A stretch of DNA of 46,116 nt from Candidatus Aldehydirespirator catecholifindens. GTDB lineage: Bacteria > Actinomycetota > Acidimicrobiia > Acidimicrobiales > Aldehydirespiratoraceae. Positions 16,804 to 25,224 of this stretch are shown in pieces (the stretch's first letter is position 1; the number at the start of each line of letters is the position of its first letter). Made by a program: the position numbers and the translations under genes. The notes beneath the pieces are model-generated. The model saw nothing but the letters and a program-made list of their open reading frames with translations. It was not told the DNA's origin and did no database searches. The stretch spans positions 1-46,116 of the forward strand of contig JAPYNU010000093.1 in the NCBI GenBank assembly GCA_028283245.1, written 5' to 3'.

Positions 16804-18438
16804 TCATGGCTGGCCGTCATCCCTAGCGCCTAGCGTTCGTTCACGCTCGTAGATCACTCTCTGCTCGGGGAGTATCGCCACCCGGCCAGAATCGCCGTCA
16901 AGCATGCCCAAGCGGGGACCATTCCTCACGATTTCGACACCGTGGCAGTCAACCACCGCAGGCACGGTCAGCGAGCGGGCGACCTCAAAAAGGTGGGCGG
17001 TCGGCGCCCCGCCTACAGAGATAATTCCGGCCGCATCAAAAAGCAACGGCGAGAAGTTCGCCAGCGGATACTGGGTGACAATGATGTCTCGGGGTCGCAC
17101 ATGCTCGGTTTGTTTGGAGTGCTCCACCCAGACCAGCCGCCCTGCTCCTATCCCTGAAGCACTGCCCCGGCCGGTGCAGATCTCGCCTTGGAGTGCGGCC
17201 ACGCCAGCCAAAACTGGCTCCCAACGGTCGATGCCTTGGCGACCCGAGGGTCGTGTCATCTCCAGCAAACGGCTGGTCATTCCCAGCAGTTGTGCGGCCA
17301 GATCAGGGTCAACTGGTGCCAGCGACGATAGGGCATCAATTGACTCATTGGGTCGGTCACTGCGCATACGCCGTAGAACGCTCATCGCTTTTGCGTGAGC
17401 AGCGTCGGCCTCCTCAGGCGGTTCTCCCCAAGCCTGCGCTAGCAGTCGCCGAGCGAGAGCCTGCGCTTTGGCAGCCAATTCTTCTGCTGTGGCTTCAGTG
17501 GCAGGCTTGACGGGCTCAGGAGGCTGACGCAGTGCTGGTAGCCATCCGAGCACCAGTTCTTCGCCCCAAGATCCAGGGTAGTCACGGGCCATCCTCACGA
17601 AGTCCAAAGCGAAGCGGTGGCCGAGCGCAGCGGGTGCCGAGAAGCTTTCATCGGCACCGTCGACCAGTGATTTCTGCACCTGCAGAAGCAACGGCTCAGA
17701 ATCCAGCATCACCCACTCGATCAAGTTGAAGCCAAGTTTCTGACGCGCCTCTGCTGCCATAGCAGCCACAGCGAGCAACGCATCGGCACCCATGAGCTCT
17801 AATGCGTCACGACCCGATACCTCACCATCGGATACTTCGGCTCGACAACCTGATGACCAACCAGCCATCAGATCGCGAGGCGAACCTGCTACTGCGTCAA
17901 TCCGCACCGATGAGTCGGCGTAGACAACTGCAGCACCTCCGAAGTCGGGAAAGATCTCAGACTGGACCACTAAACCCATCGGGGCTTCGCAGGGTTCGAT
18001 GACCGCGGCCTCGTAACGCTCTAGTACTTCCAACGCGTAGCACGATGCCCAGACGCTCTTGGCCGCCTTGGAGAGTTCGTTTCGGTGCACCTCAGGCACG
18101 GATGTGAAAGCCCCCGACCATTGCCCCGAACCTTCCAGAATGCTGGAGGAGCGCACGATTAGCGGCTCATTAAGGCAGCGGGCCGCCACAGCCATAGCTT
18201 CGCTCAGCGCAGCATCCAACTCCAAGCCGATGATCGCCATGCGGGCACCTCCTGTGCCCCGCGACTCCATCTGCGACTCTGCCAGCAGCAGCGCGTCCAA
18301 CGAAGCTGCGGGAGACACCACGAAACCGTCAGGCACGGGCAATCCAGCAGCCTTGGCTTGAGCCAGGCCAGCCCCTTTAGCACCCGAAACAGCCACATCA
18401 CACGCGGTCGGATGGTTAAGAGATACAACTAACGCCAT
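16804..18438 (-). CDS. compact PEP synthase/RPH-like dikinase (ATP-grasp + phosphohistidine domain)
   Basis: From the ATG at 18436-18438 the product is 544 residues. The N-terminal part is a PPDK/PEP-synthase ATP-binding domain: GAKGAGLAQAKAAGLPVPDG (about 19-38), LIVRSSSILEGSGQWSGAF (about 93-111) and FNLIEWVMLDSEPLLLQVQ (about 237-255). The C-terminus is the swivelling phosphohistidine domain, with GGAPTAHLFEVARSLTVPA and the presumed His at about 482. The PEP/pyruvate TIM-barrel is absent; only about 150 mostly helical residues lie between. This plan resembles rifampin phosphotransferase and other dikinases that use ATP to phosphorylate a small molecule, giving AMP and phosphate, but it is shorter. 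Neighbours suggest a catabolic activation step. A GTG 15 codons upstream is an alternative start. Confidence 0.8.
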   Translation of the reverse strand: MALVVSLNHPTACDVAVSGAKGAGLAQAKAAGLPVPDGFVVSPAASLDALLLAESQMESRGTGGARMAIIGLELDAALSEAMAVAARCLNEPLIVRSSSILEGSGQWSGAFTSVPEVHRNELSKAAKSVWASCYALEVLERYEAAVIEPCEAPMGLVVQSEIFPDFGGAAVVYADSSVRIDAVAGSPRDLMAGWSSGCRAEVSDGEVSGRDALELMGADALLAVAAMAAEARQKLGFNLIEWVMLDSEPLLLQVQKSLVDGADESFSAPAALGHRFALDFVRMARDYPGSWGEELVLGWLPALRQPPEPVKPATEATAEELAAKAQALARRLLAQAWGEPPEEADAAHAKAMSVLRRMRSDRPNESIDALSSLAPVDPDLAAQLLGMTSRLLEMTRPSGRQGIDRWEPVLAGVAALQGEICTGRGSASGIGAGRLVWVEHSKQTEHVRPRDIIVTQYPLANFSPLLFDAAGIISVGGAPTAHLFEVARSLTVPAVVDCHGVEIVRNGPRLGMLDGDSGRVAILPEQRVIYERERTLGARDDGQP

Positions 18439-18538
18439 GTTGACAGTGACACCGTTGCTATCAGCGGGCTCGCCGGTAATCACGCCGCTGCGGTCGGTTC
18501 AGAAGCGACTGCAACACACTCAGACTGCTGCGCTCGGT

Positions 18539-19777
18539 TCACCCGGTGCAGGTGATCTCGTCAAGCGGGAAGGTGGAGATCAGTTCCACGCCGGTCTCGT
18601 TGACGATCAGCATCTCCTCAAGGCGCACACCAAACTCATGGAGTTTGCCGTGCTGGGTTTCGAGGGCGAACACCATGCCCGGCTTGATCTCTTGAGGGTG
18701 ATCAAGCGACCAGATGCGCGAGATCACCGGCTGGTCATATTGGGCGAGCCCTAGACCGTGACCCCAAAGGTTGGCTGCGGCTTCGTCCTCCTCCTCATAA
18801 CCCCAAATGTCTTTAGCGGAAGGCCAGACTGCGGCGATGTCGGCGGTGGTGACACCGGGCTTAGTGGCTTCGATGGAGTCTTGTAGCCACTTGTTGGCAA
18901 GGTCGTAATAGCGCTTCTGCTCGTCGCTGGGGGTGCCGCCCACACAGTAAGTGCGATAGACGCACGATTTGAAACCGTTCCAGGTGAGCGCCGCCAAGTC
19001 AATGATCACCAGATCCCCGGGTCGGATGATGCGGTCGCCGTGGTTGCGCCAGTTAGGCCAAGCGTTGGGGCCCGACGAAACGATCACATCCTCAACGTTC
19101 TCCATGCCTGGAATGCTGTAGAGATACTCCATCCCGAACGCTGTGACTTCGTTCTCGGTGAGCCCCGGCTTAAGGAACTGCGAGAACTCATAGTGGGTAA
19201 CATCGCAGATTGAACCAACGATGCGCATCGCCTTCTGCTCGTTAGGGCTCTTGATGGCTCGAGCCTCCATCATTGGTGTCATGCCGTCCACCCAGTTGAT
19301 GCCGCGCTCTTCGAAAGCTCGGATCATGTTGAGATCCATGAAATCCACACCCAGAGGCTGATCAGACACTCCGGCATCCTCTAGGTCGTTCATCAAAGCG
19401 TTGGTGAACTTGGCTACTTGGGCTGTGGATGCCGGACCTGCCGCTCCCTTGATCCAGGCGTAGGAGTAACGGACATTCTCTTTAGGGATCCAAGGCGAAT
19501 GCTCACGAATGTGATAGCCGATATCGCCTTGTTCATAAAGGATCGGTTCTCGGCCTTCGATCAGCACGGCGTAACGCAAACCCGGCTTTAGCTGGTTCCA
19601 GCCCGGGGTCATAGTAGACGTGACGTAGCGGATATTCTCGTCATACATCAACAACATGGCACCGAGACCGTTGCGCGACATAGCCTCACGTGCTCGGCGC
19701 AGCCGCCACTCTCGCACTTCTTGCCAGTTGATCCCCTCACGCCAGTCAGTTCCGAGAACTCCGAATGCTTCTTTCAC
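18539..19777 (-). CDS. M24-fold (creatinase/prolidase/DddP-like) protein with altered metal site
   Basis: The 412-residue protein starts at GTG 19775-19777 with AAGGAG upstream. It has a creatinase N-domain (about 15-170) and a pita-bread C-domain with VEDVIVSSGPNAWPNWRNHG, VIIDLAALTWNGFKS, LWGHGLGLAQYDQP and MVFALETQ, then VRLEEMLIV. In metallopeptidases and in the DMSP lyase DddP the ligands are Asp, Asp, His, Glu, Glu. Here Asp260, His340, Glu373 and Glu387/388 are present, but the second Asp is Cys272. The 12-residue spacing from the first Asp resembles DddP more than PepP, but the match is loose. It may be a hydrolase or lyase with unusual metal chemistry. It follows the DRE-TIM gene by 90 bp. 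Confidence 0.82.
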   Translation of the reverse strand: MKEAFGVLGTDWREGINWQEVREWRLRRAREAMSRNGLGAMLLMYDENIRYVTSTMTPGWNQLKPGLRYAVLIEGREPILYEQGDIGYHIREHSPWIPKENVRYSYAWIKGAAGPASTAQVAKFTNALMNDLEDAGVSDQPLGVDFMDLNMIRAFEERGINWVDGMTPMMEARAIKSPNEQKAMRIVGSICDVTHYEFSQFLKPGLTENEVTAFGMEYLYSIPGMENVEDVIVSSGPNAWPNWRNHGDRIIRPGDLVIIDLAALTWNGFKSCVYRTYCVGGTPSDEQKRYYDLANKWLQDSIEATKPGVTTADIAAVWPSAKDIWGYEEEDEAAANLWGHGLGLAQYDQPVISRIWSLDHPQEIKPGMVFALETQHGKLHEFGVRLEEMLIVNETGVELISTFPLDEITCTG

Positions 19778-19867
19778 TGGATGCTCCTTGTTGATGTGTG
19801 GATCGTGTGCTTTTGGGGGGATGTGCGCATGCTGGGCTTGGTGATGATGTTCAGATGACGGTGATGC

Positions 19868-21088
19868 TCAGATAACTTTGCGGGCGCACTCAACGAACTC
19901 GTCGTTGTTGAGCAGTCCCTTCTTCTGCAGCGACTTGGCCTTGACAATGCCGAGAATCTCAAGGGCTTCGTCTTCATCGGCGGACATTTCGTTGCGCTCC
20001 AGCCAGACATGAATCGAATCAACTCCAGAGCCTTTGCCTAGCACTATCTCTGGTGCCGTTTGACCGACCAGTTCCGGGCGAAACGGGAACACTTCAACCA
20101 GTTCCTCACCGACGTTGCGAACCCAGGTGGCGATGATGCCGGACTCCACGCTGTAGAGGCGCTCCCCCACCACCGGTCGGTTGCTGGGCTGTGCAACGTC
20201 CGCCATTTCCAGTACTTGCCTTGAGATGTCAGTGAAGTGCTCTGTGCTGATGCCCGTGTCAAGCCCATACATAGTGAGTAGCGCCATGATGGTTTCTTCA
20301 GTGGGCGTGTTGCCTGAGCGTTCGCCTAGGCCGGTGACGGTGGTCTGAATCACCTCAACACCTTCAGCCACCGCCAAGATGGTGTTGGCCACGCCCATCC
20401 CGAAATCCATATGGAAATGGGTTTCCATCGGCACGCCGAGACGCTCACGCGTCTGTCGCACGAAGTATGAGACAGCATGAGGCGACAGCACCCCAAAGGT
20501 GTCGACTAAAGCGACAGCGTCAACATGCCCGTCGGTAGCGACGGTTTCCATCATGTCGAGATACTCAGCGATGTCGGCCCGTGTAGCATCAATCGGGAAG
20601 AAAGTCACCTTCAAGCCGTGCTCATGCGCAAAACTGGTGGCCTCAACGGACGCGTCAAGCGCTTTCTGCACAGGCCAGCGGTAACCCTTCTGGATCAAGT
20701 GATGACTTGACGGCACTTCCATCACCACACCACTGACACCACAGTCAAGAGCCAGTTTGATGTCGTCAACCATGCATCGGGCAAAGGCATAAATCTCAGA
20801 GTCGAAACCTGCGGAGGCGATACGTCGCACCGCTTCAGTGTCCGCAGGCGAAACCGCAGGAAGGCCTGCCTCTATGCGATGAATTCCCGCGTTGTTGAGC
20901 AGTTCAGCGATCTTCAGCTTCTCATCTGCGGTGAACTCCACACCAGCTTGCTGCTCGCCGTCGCGCAGAGTGACATCATGCACCTTGAGCGATGCGGGAA
21001 GGTTCATCGAGCCAGTTGCTTCCGGCAGATAGTTCCACGGGCTAGAGAACCATACGTCGGTAATCCATGGTGTTGTCGATGAACTCAC
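19868..21088 (-). CDS. DRE-TIM metallolyase family (homocitrate/isopropylmalate synthase-like)
   Basis: The 406-residue protein uses GTG 21086-21088 with GAGGAG seven bases upstream. The N-terminal TIM barrel has the DRE motif HDVTLRDGEQQAGVEFTADE and the metal pair in ETHFHMDFGMGVANT, plus GLGERSGNTPTEE, as in homocitrate, isopropylmalate and citramalate synthases. The C-terminus (KGSGVDSIHVWLERN) is the short LeuA-dimer-like linker region; there is no full allosteric regulatory domain. It may condense acetyl-CoA with a 2-oxoacid or cleave such a product. Isopropylmalate synthesis is less likely because no leuBCD genes are nearby and the genes around it are catabolic. Confidence 0.85.
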   Translation of the reverse strand: MSSSTTPWITDVWFSSPWNYLPEATGSMNLPASLKVHDVTLRDGEQQAGVEFTADEKLKIAELLNNAGIHRIEAGLPAVSPADTEAVRRIASAGFDSEIYAFARCMVDDIKLALDCGVSGVVMEVPSSHHLIQKGYRWPVQKALDASVEATSFAHEHGLKVTFFPIDATRADIAEYLDMMETVATDGHVDAVALVDTFGVLSPHAVSYFVRQTRERLGVPMETHFHMDFGMGVANTILAVAEGVEVIQTTVTGLGERSGNTPTEETIMALLTMYGLDTGISTEHFTDISRQVLEMADVAQPSNRPVVGERLYSVESGIIATWVRNVGEELVEVFPFRPELVGQTAPEIVLGKGSGVDSIHVWLERNEMSADEDEALEILGIVKAKSLQKKGLLNNDEFVECARKVI

Positions 21089-21193
21089 CGGTTGCTCCTC
21101 AAGACTCGCTTAGTCGCCGCATTGACCGTGCCGCTGCACCGCTGTAAAGCTTCTGGGCTCCTAGGCAGCACTGCTTTTCACTTCAATAATCAG

Positions 21194-21207
21194 ATCATAT
21201 ATTATAC
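21194..21207 (-). promoter_or_regulatory. shared promoter/operator motif upstream of the DRE-TIM gene
   Basis: On the minus strand this is GTATAATATATGAT, containing a consensus -10 TATAAT, about 106 bases upstream of the GTG at 21088. Twelve of 14 bases recur in the same orientation upstream of the ABC binding-protein gene (28326-28339), suggesting joint control, perhaps by the GntR regulator at 22478-23128. Confidence 0.5.
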
Positions 21208-21265
21208 ATGGTTGCGAGGCAACCTCTGGATCTCAGGTTCAGCGAACCACGAGCAGAAGTCAACG

Positions 21266-21300
21266 ACTGTGCGTCTGGTGCCCGACACCGGACGCACAGT
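21266..21300 (-). terminator. 15-bp hairpin after the amidohydrolase gene
   Basis: ACTGTGCGTCTGGTG (21266-21280) pairs with CACCGGACGCACAGT (21286-21300), one wobble, five-base loop, 88 bases after the amidohydrolase stop. No T-run follows on either strand, so it may be a terminator without U-tract or an RNA stabiliser. The rest of 21089-21387 holds the promoter motif at 21194-21207 and nothing else I can recognise. Confidence 0.55.
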
Positions 21301-21387
21301 TCGGCCTTAAGTTGCCTACTAGCAGGCTTCTTACTGGAACCGCTTACGGTTCACAGAAGTAAACAAATTTGAGATGTTCGAGATTTA

Positions 21388-22401
21388 TCAAAGATCAAAC
21401 AGTCGGGCTGCGTTCAAGCCTTTTACAGCGGCGCGTTCGGCTTCGCTGAGACCCTTGAGTCGGTTGATCAAGCCAATCGGATCGGATTCGCCCATGTCGA
21501 AGGGGTAATCGGTTCCCATCATCACACGGTCAACGCCGACGATCTCGATCAGGTGCTTGAGATAGTGAGGTTGAAACACCATGGTGTCGTAGTAGAGCCG
21601 TTTGAAGTAGTAGCTCGGCGGGTGGTGTGGGATATGAGTCCGTGTTTCGGGACGCACCTCCCAGGTGTGATCGGCACGCGCCGCGTAGAACGGCACATAG
21701 CCGCCACCATGTAGGAGCACCAACTTCAAGTCGGGTAACTCCTCAAATAGTCCCGAAAAGACCATGCGATGCACTGCGACCGTGGTTTCGAGAGGATTGC
21801 CGATGCAGTTGACCATGAAATAATCATCAAGACGCTGGCTCTCCTCATAACCGTTGGGGTGAAGGATCACCGGTATGCCTTTGGCTGTGACCGCCTGCCA
21901 GAAAGGACGAAAGCGCGCTTCGTCAAGATTGTGCCCGTTGACCGTGCCACCAATCTGCAAACCCTTAAAACCGAGTTCGTCAACGGCTCTGTCCATCTCG
22001 GCTATTGCGGCATCAACATCTTGTAAGGGCACGGTGGCACCCACAGCAACGAAACGGTCACCGAATTCAGCCGCTGCTCGGGCTAGGGCATCGTTCTGGA
22101 TTCTGGCCGACTCAACGGCTGTTGCTGTCGGCAGCCAGTAGCCGTATTGCGAGACGAAAGTGGACAGGCCCTGAACATCAACTCCCATCTGGTCCATTGG
22201 TTCAATGCGTGCGGCAGGATCATGCAGTTGCGCCGAGATTGAAGGGAGCATCACTGCGTTGTGATCACGAGAACTCTGATTCATGTAATGGACGTAGGGC
22301 TCATAAGCAGGCTGACGATGAGTCTCTAGCAGCGGCTCGCACTGCGCCACTGCCAGATGGCAGTGAATATCAACAGCGCAGAGGGCACCAGATGACAGCA
22401 T
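21388..22401 (-). CDS. amidohydrolase-family enzyme (ACMSD-like)
   Basis: About 337 residues from the ATG at 22399-22401; a TTG at 22425 would add eight. The protein belongs to the amidohydrolase_2 family of metal-dependent decarboxylases and hydrolases. Landmarks are the metal-binding AVDIHCHLA near the N-terminus, HPNGYEE, LVLLHGGGYVPFYAARADH with a ligand His, and MMGTDYPFDMGE with the catalytic Asp. The family includes aminocarboxymuconate-semialdehyde decarboxylase and gamma-resorcylate decarboxylase, so decarboxylation or ring-product hydrolysis is likely. It is 76 bp downstream of the GntR gene on the same strand and probably belongs to its regulon. Confidence 0.87.
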   Translation of the reverse strand: MLSSGALCAVDIHCHLAVAQCEPLLETHRQPAYEPYVHYMNQSSRDHNAVMLPSISAQLHDPAARIEPMDQMGVDVQGLSTFVSQYGYWLPTATAVESARIQNDALARAAAEFGDRFVAVGATVPLQDVDAAIAEMDRAVDELGFKGLQIGGTVNGHNLDEARFRPFWQAVTAKGIPVILHPNGYEESQRLDDYFMVNCIGNPLETTVAVHRMVFSGLFEELPDLKLVLLHGGGYVPFYAARADHTWEVRPETRTHIPHHPPSYYFKRLYYDTMVFQPHYLKHLIEIVGVDRVMMGTDYPFDMGESDPIGLINRLKGLSEAERAAVKGLNAARLFDL

Positions 22402-22477
22402 CAACTCTTGCTCTACGCTCAGCAATGACTGTCAACGGCGTCAGTCATTAACAGGCCATTAACAGTTGGCTAGGCGA

Positions 22478-23128
22478 TCAGGAACGCAGGCCAGCTTCAA
22501 GAACCGAACGCGGAATTTCCAGATGTTCGGTTATGGCCTCAGCGGCTGCCTGCTTGTCGTGATTGCGAAGAGCTTCAACGATGCGCTCGTGGTCGTGATT
22601 AGCTTGCTCGCGTGCCACGGGCTGAGCCTTCAACGCCATGCTCACATACATCACAGAAGTGTCCAGCAGCGGTCCGAGGATGTTAAGCAGTCTGGGTGAA
22701 CCGGCTGCCGCGTAGATCGCCATGTGAAAGTCACGGTTCAGCACTACCCAGTTGACCGTTGATGATGGTGACTTCATCCGCTCATGCAGTTCGTCCACAT
22801 GATCTAGTTGCTCGGGGGTGATTCGAACTGCGGCCTTCTTAATGGCGACCACCTCCAGCAACCGTCGCAGGTCGTATACCTCCTCAAGCTCTTCATTGCT
22901 GATGTTGTGGACCGTGCCGCCACGGTGAGCGTCCAACGCAACGATCCCTTCGGCTGCGAGATCCCGCAGCGCTTCACGCACAGGGGTAGTGCTAACATCA
23001 AGTTGTTCGGCAAGATCAGCCTGAACCAGACGAGTGCCGCCAGGGATACTGCCATCAAGAATCCCTTCTCTGAGAGTTTCCCTCACGAACTCGTGGGCGG
23101 TGACACGGGCTCGAGTCCTCCTATGCAT
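22478..23128 (-). CDS. GntR-family regulator, FadR/FCD subfamily
   Basis: From the ATG at 23126-23128 the product is 216 residues. It has a GntR winged helix (REGILDGSIPGGTRLVQADL, then VSTTPVREALRDLAAEG) and an FCD ligand domain with the metal-binding pattern NRDFHMAIYAAAGSPRLL and HDHERIVEALRNHD. Such proteins usually repress organic-acid or aromatic catabolism and release on binding an intermediate. A GTG at 23194 would add 22 residues with no family match. It stands between the amidohydrolase and the divergent alcohol dehydrogenase and is the likely local regulator of the catabolic genes from 14839 to 29642. Confidence 0.9.
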   Translation of the reverse strand: MHRRTRARVTAHEFVRETLREGILDGSIPGGTRLVQADLAEQLDVSTTPVREALRDLAAEGIVALDAHRGGTVHNISNEELEEVYDLRRLLEVVAIKKAAVRITPEQLDHVDELHERMKSPSSTVNWVVLNRDFHMAIYAAAGSPRLLNILGPLLDTSVMYVSMALKAQPVAREQANHDHERIVEALRNHDKQAAAEAITEHLEIPRSVLEAGLRS

Positions 23129-23345
23129 TGCTCTGATACCTGCTTCAGTCACGGCTGTCCGACACTTTCGACCTCCAATATTCTCTGAGCGCACTCGTGC
23201 GCTTTCGGCAATGTTGTGGCACTGTTGACCTCGTGAATCCGACTTGATGTTTCAACTCAACGATAATATCGACCAAGCAGCAGCCAATAACGATAAAGCA
23301 GCATTCGTTCGGGATATCGCTCACAAGCCCGACAGGGGGCTCGAC

Positions 23346-24350
23346 ATGAAGTGCGTCCAAGTCACATCCCCCGATCATCTGCACTTTACTGATGCCGCAG
23401 ATCCGCGACCCGACACCACCAGCCACGCTGTGATCAAAATTGACACGGTCGGCATATGCGGCACCGACTTGAAGATCCTCAACGGCTCGATCCCGGTGAG
23501 CTACCCACGGATCATGGGCCATGAGATGGTCGGCGTGGTGGAGGCGGCCGCTGACTCGGGCCCGCCGCAGGGCAGCAGAGTTCTTGTTGATCCGGCCATT
23601 GTCTGCGGATCCTGTGTGATGTGTCAAAGAGGGCGCGGCAACATCTGCCTTCAGGGAGGATTGTTGGGTCGCGACGCCGATGGCGTGTTCGCTCAGTATG
23701 CACAACTGCCGAGCCATCGGCTGCTGGAGGTTCCGGACTTGATCAGCGCTGACGCGGCCGGGCTGTTGCAGGTACTGGGCACTTGCGTTCATGCGGCTCG
23801 CAGCACTCCGGTGTTCGCGGGTGATGTCGCAGTGGTACTGGGACTCGGAGTCAGTGGCCTGCTGTTCACGCAGTTGCTGAATGGTGCTGGAGCCATAGTC
23901 GTGGGAGTGACGCGCTCTGAGTGGAAGCAAGACTTGGCCCGGCAGATGGGAGCGCATGCAGTGACCACGCCCGGCAACGCCGCGGCTGTAGTGAACGATC
24001 TCAGCGAAGGGCGCGGTGCCGACTTGGTGGTTGAAGCTGTGGGAACCGAGGCGACCGTTGCACAAGCCATTGAACTGAGTGCTGTCGGAGGTGAGGTGAT
24101 GATCTTTGGCACCCTCACAAAGGGGAGCAAAGGTCTGCCCTACTATCAGCTCTACTTCAAGGAACTGACCATTCGAAATCCTCGGGCAGCCACTATGGAC
24201 GACTACGCCCGCGGTATTGAGCTGGCTGCATCTGGAGCGTTGAACCTTGCTGCCATTGTCACCGACAGATTCGAGCTCTGTGAAGCTGCCGGAGCCTTTG
24301 AGAGGGTTCAACACGCCGAGTCTCTTAAGGTGCTGATGGCGGTCGCCTGA
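23346..24350 (+). CDS. zinc-dependent alcohol dehydrogenase (MDR family)
   Basis: I start at the ATG at 23346, which has GGGGG seven bases upstream; the longer frame from 23244 adds an unrelated leader. The 334-residue protein has the catalytic-zinc motifs GICGTDLK and MGHEMVGVV, four structural-zinc cysteines in CGSCVMCQRGRGNIC, and the Rossmann motif VVLGLGVSGLLFTQ. It oxidises or reduces an alcohol with NAD(P). It is the only plus-strand enzyme in the cluster, diverging from the GntR gene across about 215 bp. Substrate unknown; threonine or polyol dehydrogenase-like specificity is possible. Confidence 0.92.
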   Translation: MKCVQVTSPDHLHFTDAADPRPDTTSHAVIKIDTVGICGTDLKILNGSIPVSYPRIMGHEMVGVVEAAADSGPPQGSRVLVDPAIVCGSCVMCQRGRGNICLQGGLLGRDADGVFAQYAQLPSHRLLEVPDLISADAAGLLQVLGTCVHAARSTPVFAGDVAVVLGLGVSGLLFTQLLNGAGAIVVGVTRSEWKQDLARQMGAHAVTTPGNAAAVVNDLSEGRGADLVVEAVGTEATVAQAIELSAVGGEVMIFGTLTKGSKGLPYYQLYFKELTIRNPRAATMDDYARGIELAASGALNLAAIVTDRFELCEAAGAFERVQHAESLKVLMAVA

Positions 24351-24404
24351 GACGACTCAACTAAACCGAAAACATACTTCGATTGCTGGCTCACTACGAC
24401 GTTT

Positions 24405-25145
24405 TCAGCTCGCAAGCAGGTCAAGTTCTTCAAACTTGCGCAACACATGGGCTTTGGCTACTGCGACTTCGTCATCGCTGGGATCCCGAGGGAAGGGCAG
24501 CTCCACTCCGATGTCGTCGGTGAGCCGACCTCCCTTGGCGAATACCAGAATCCGGTTGGATAATTCGACTGCTTCGCCAACATCGTGAGTTACGAACACC
24601 ACCATCTTCTTGGTTTCAGCCCACATGTGATGAAGTTCGCGTCGCAAAGCTCGGGCGGTTATGGCATCAAGATGACTGAAGGGCTCATCCATAAATAGCA
24701 CATCGGGTTCAATGCAGAAAGCTCTAGCTATGCCGACCCGCTGCTGCATTCCGCCTGAGAGTTCCCCCGGGAACTTGTCGCCCTTGTCGCCGAGCTGAAC
24801 CATCTCTAGGTAGCGCTGGCAGCGCTGCTTGGTCTCACTAGAGCGGTCTTCCTGCACGAACAACAAGTTGTCGGTGACAGTGCGCCACGGAAGTAGTCGA
24901 GCTGCCTGGAAAACGTAGCCGGGCGCGGCCACACGTCCGTCGCTGGTGATATCAACAGTCCCGCTTGTGGGGGTTTCGATGCCGGTAAGGATGTTTAGCA
25001 ATGTTGATTTGCCGCAGCCTGAAGGCCCGACAATCGACACAAAGCTATGCCCTGATATGTCCAGGTTGACATCCTCTAGTGCAACGACCTTGTCGTCGCC
25101 GGTGCCGAACTCTTTGTGGAGGTTCTTGATCTTGATGTCAGCCAC
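24405..25145 (-). CDS. ABC transporter ATP-binding protein (nitrate/sulfonate/taurine type)
   Basis: The 246-residue ATPase starts at GTG 25143-25145 with AAGGAT upstream. It has Walker A GPSGCGKSTLLN, Q-loop GYVFQAARLLPW, signature LSGGMQQRVGIARAF, Walker B VLFMDEPFSHLD and switch VVFVTHDVGEAVELS. The sequence around these motifs is typical of the SsuB/TauB/NrtD group. Last gene of the importer operon; it follows the second permease by 79 bp and converges with the alcohol dehydrogenase. Confidence 0.95.
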   Translation of the reverse strand: MADIKIKNLHKEFGTGDDKVVALEDVNLDISGHSFVSIVGPSGCGKSTLLNILTGIETPTSGTVDITSDGRVAAPGYVFQAARLLPWRTVTDNLLFVQEDRSSETKQRCQRYLEMVQLGDKGDKFPGELSGGMQQRVGIARAFCIEPDVLFMDEPFSHLDAITARALRRELHHMWAETKKMVVFVTHDVGEAVELSNRILVFAKGGRLTDDIGVELPFPRDPSDDEVAVAKAHVLRKFEELDLLAS

Positions 25146-25224
25146 TGCAAATCCTTCGCTTGGTTGTGTTCGCTGGTTGTTGTGACTACTGCTTCAGTTT
25201 TTGCTCAGCAGTTCGTGCTCGGTG

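Noticed and set aside
23145-24314. 389-residue minus-strand frame opposite the alcohol dehydrogenase
   Set aside because: It is the shadow of a gene with clear zinc and nucleotide motifs, and has no recognisable domain of its own.
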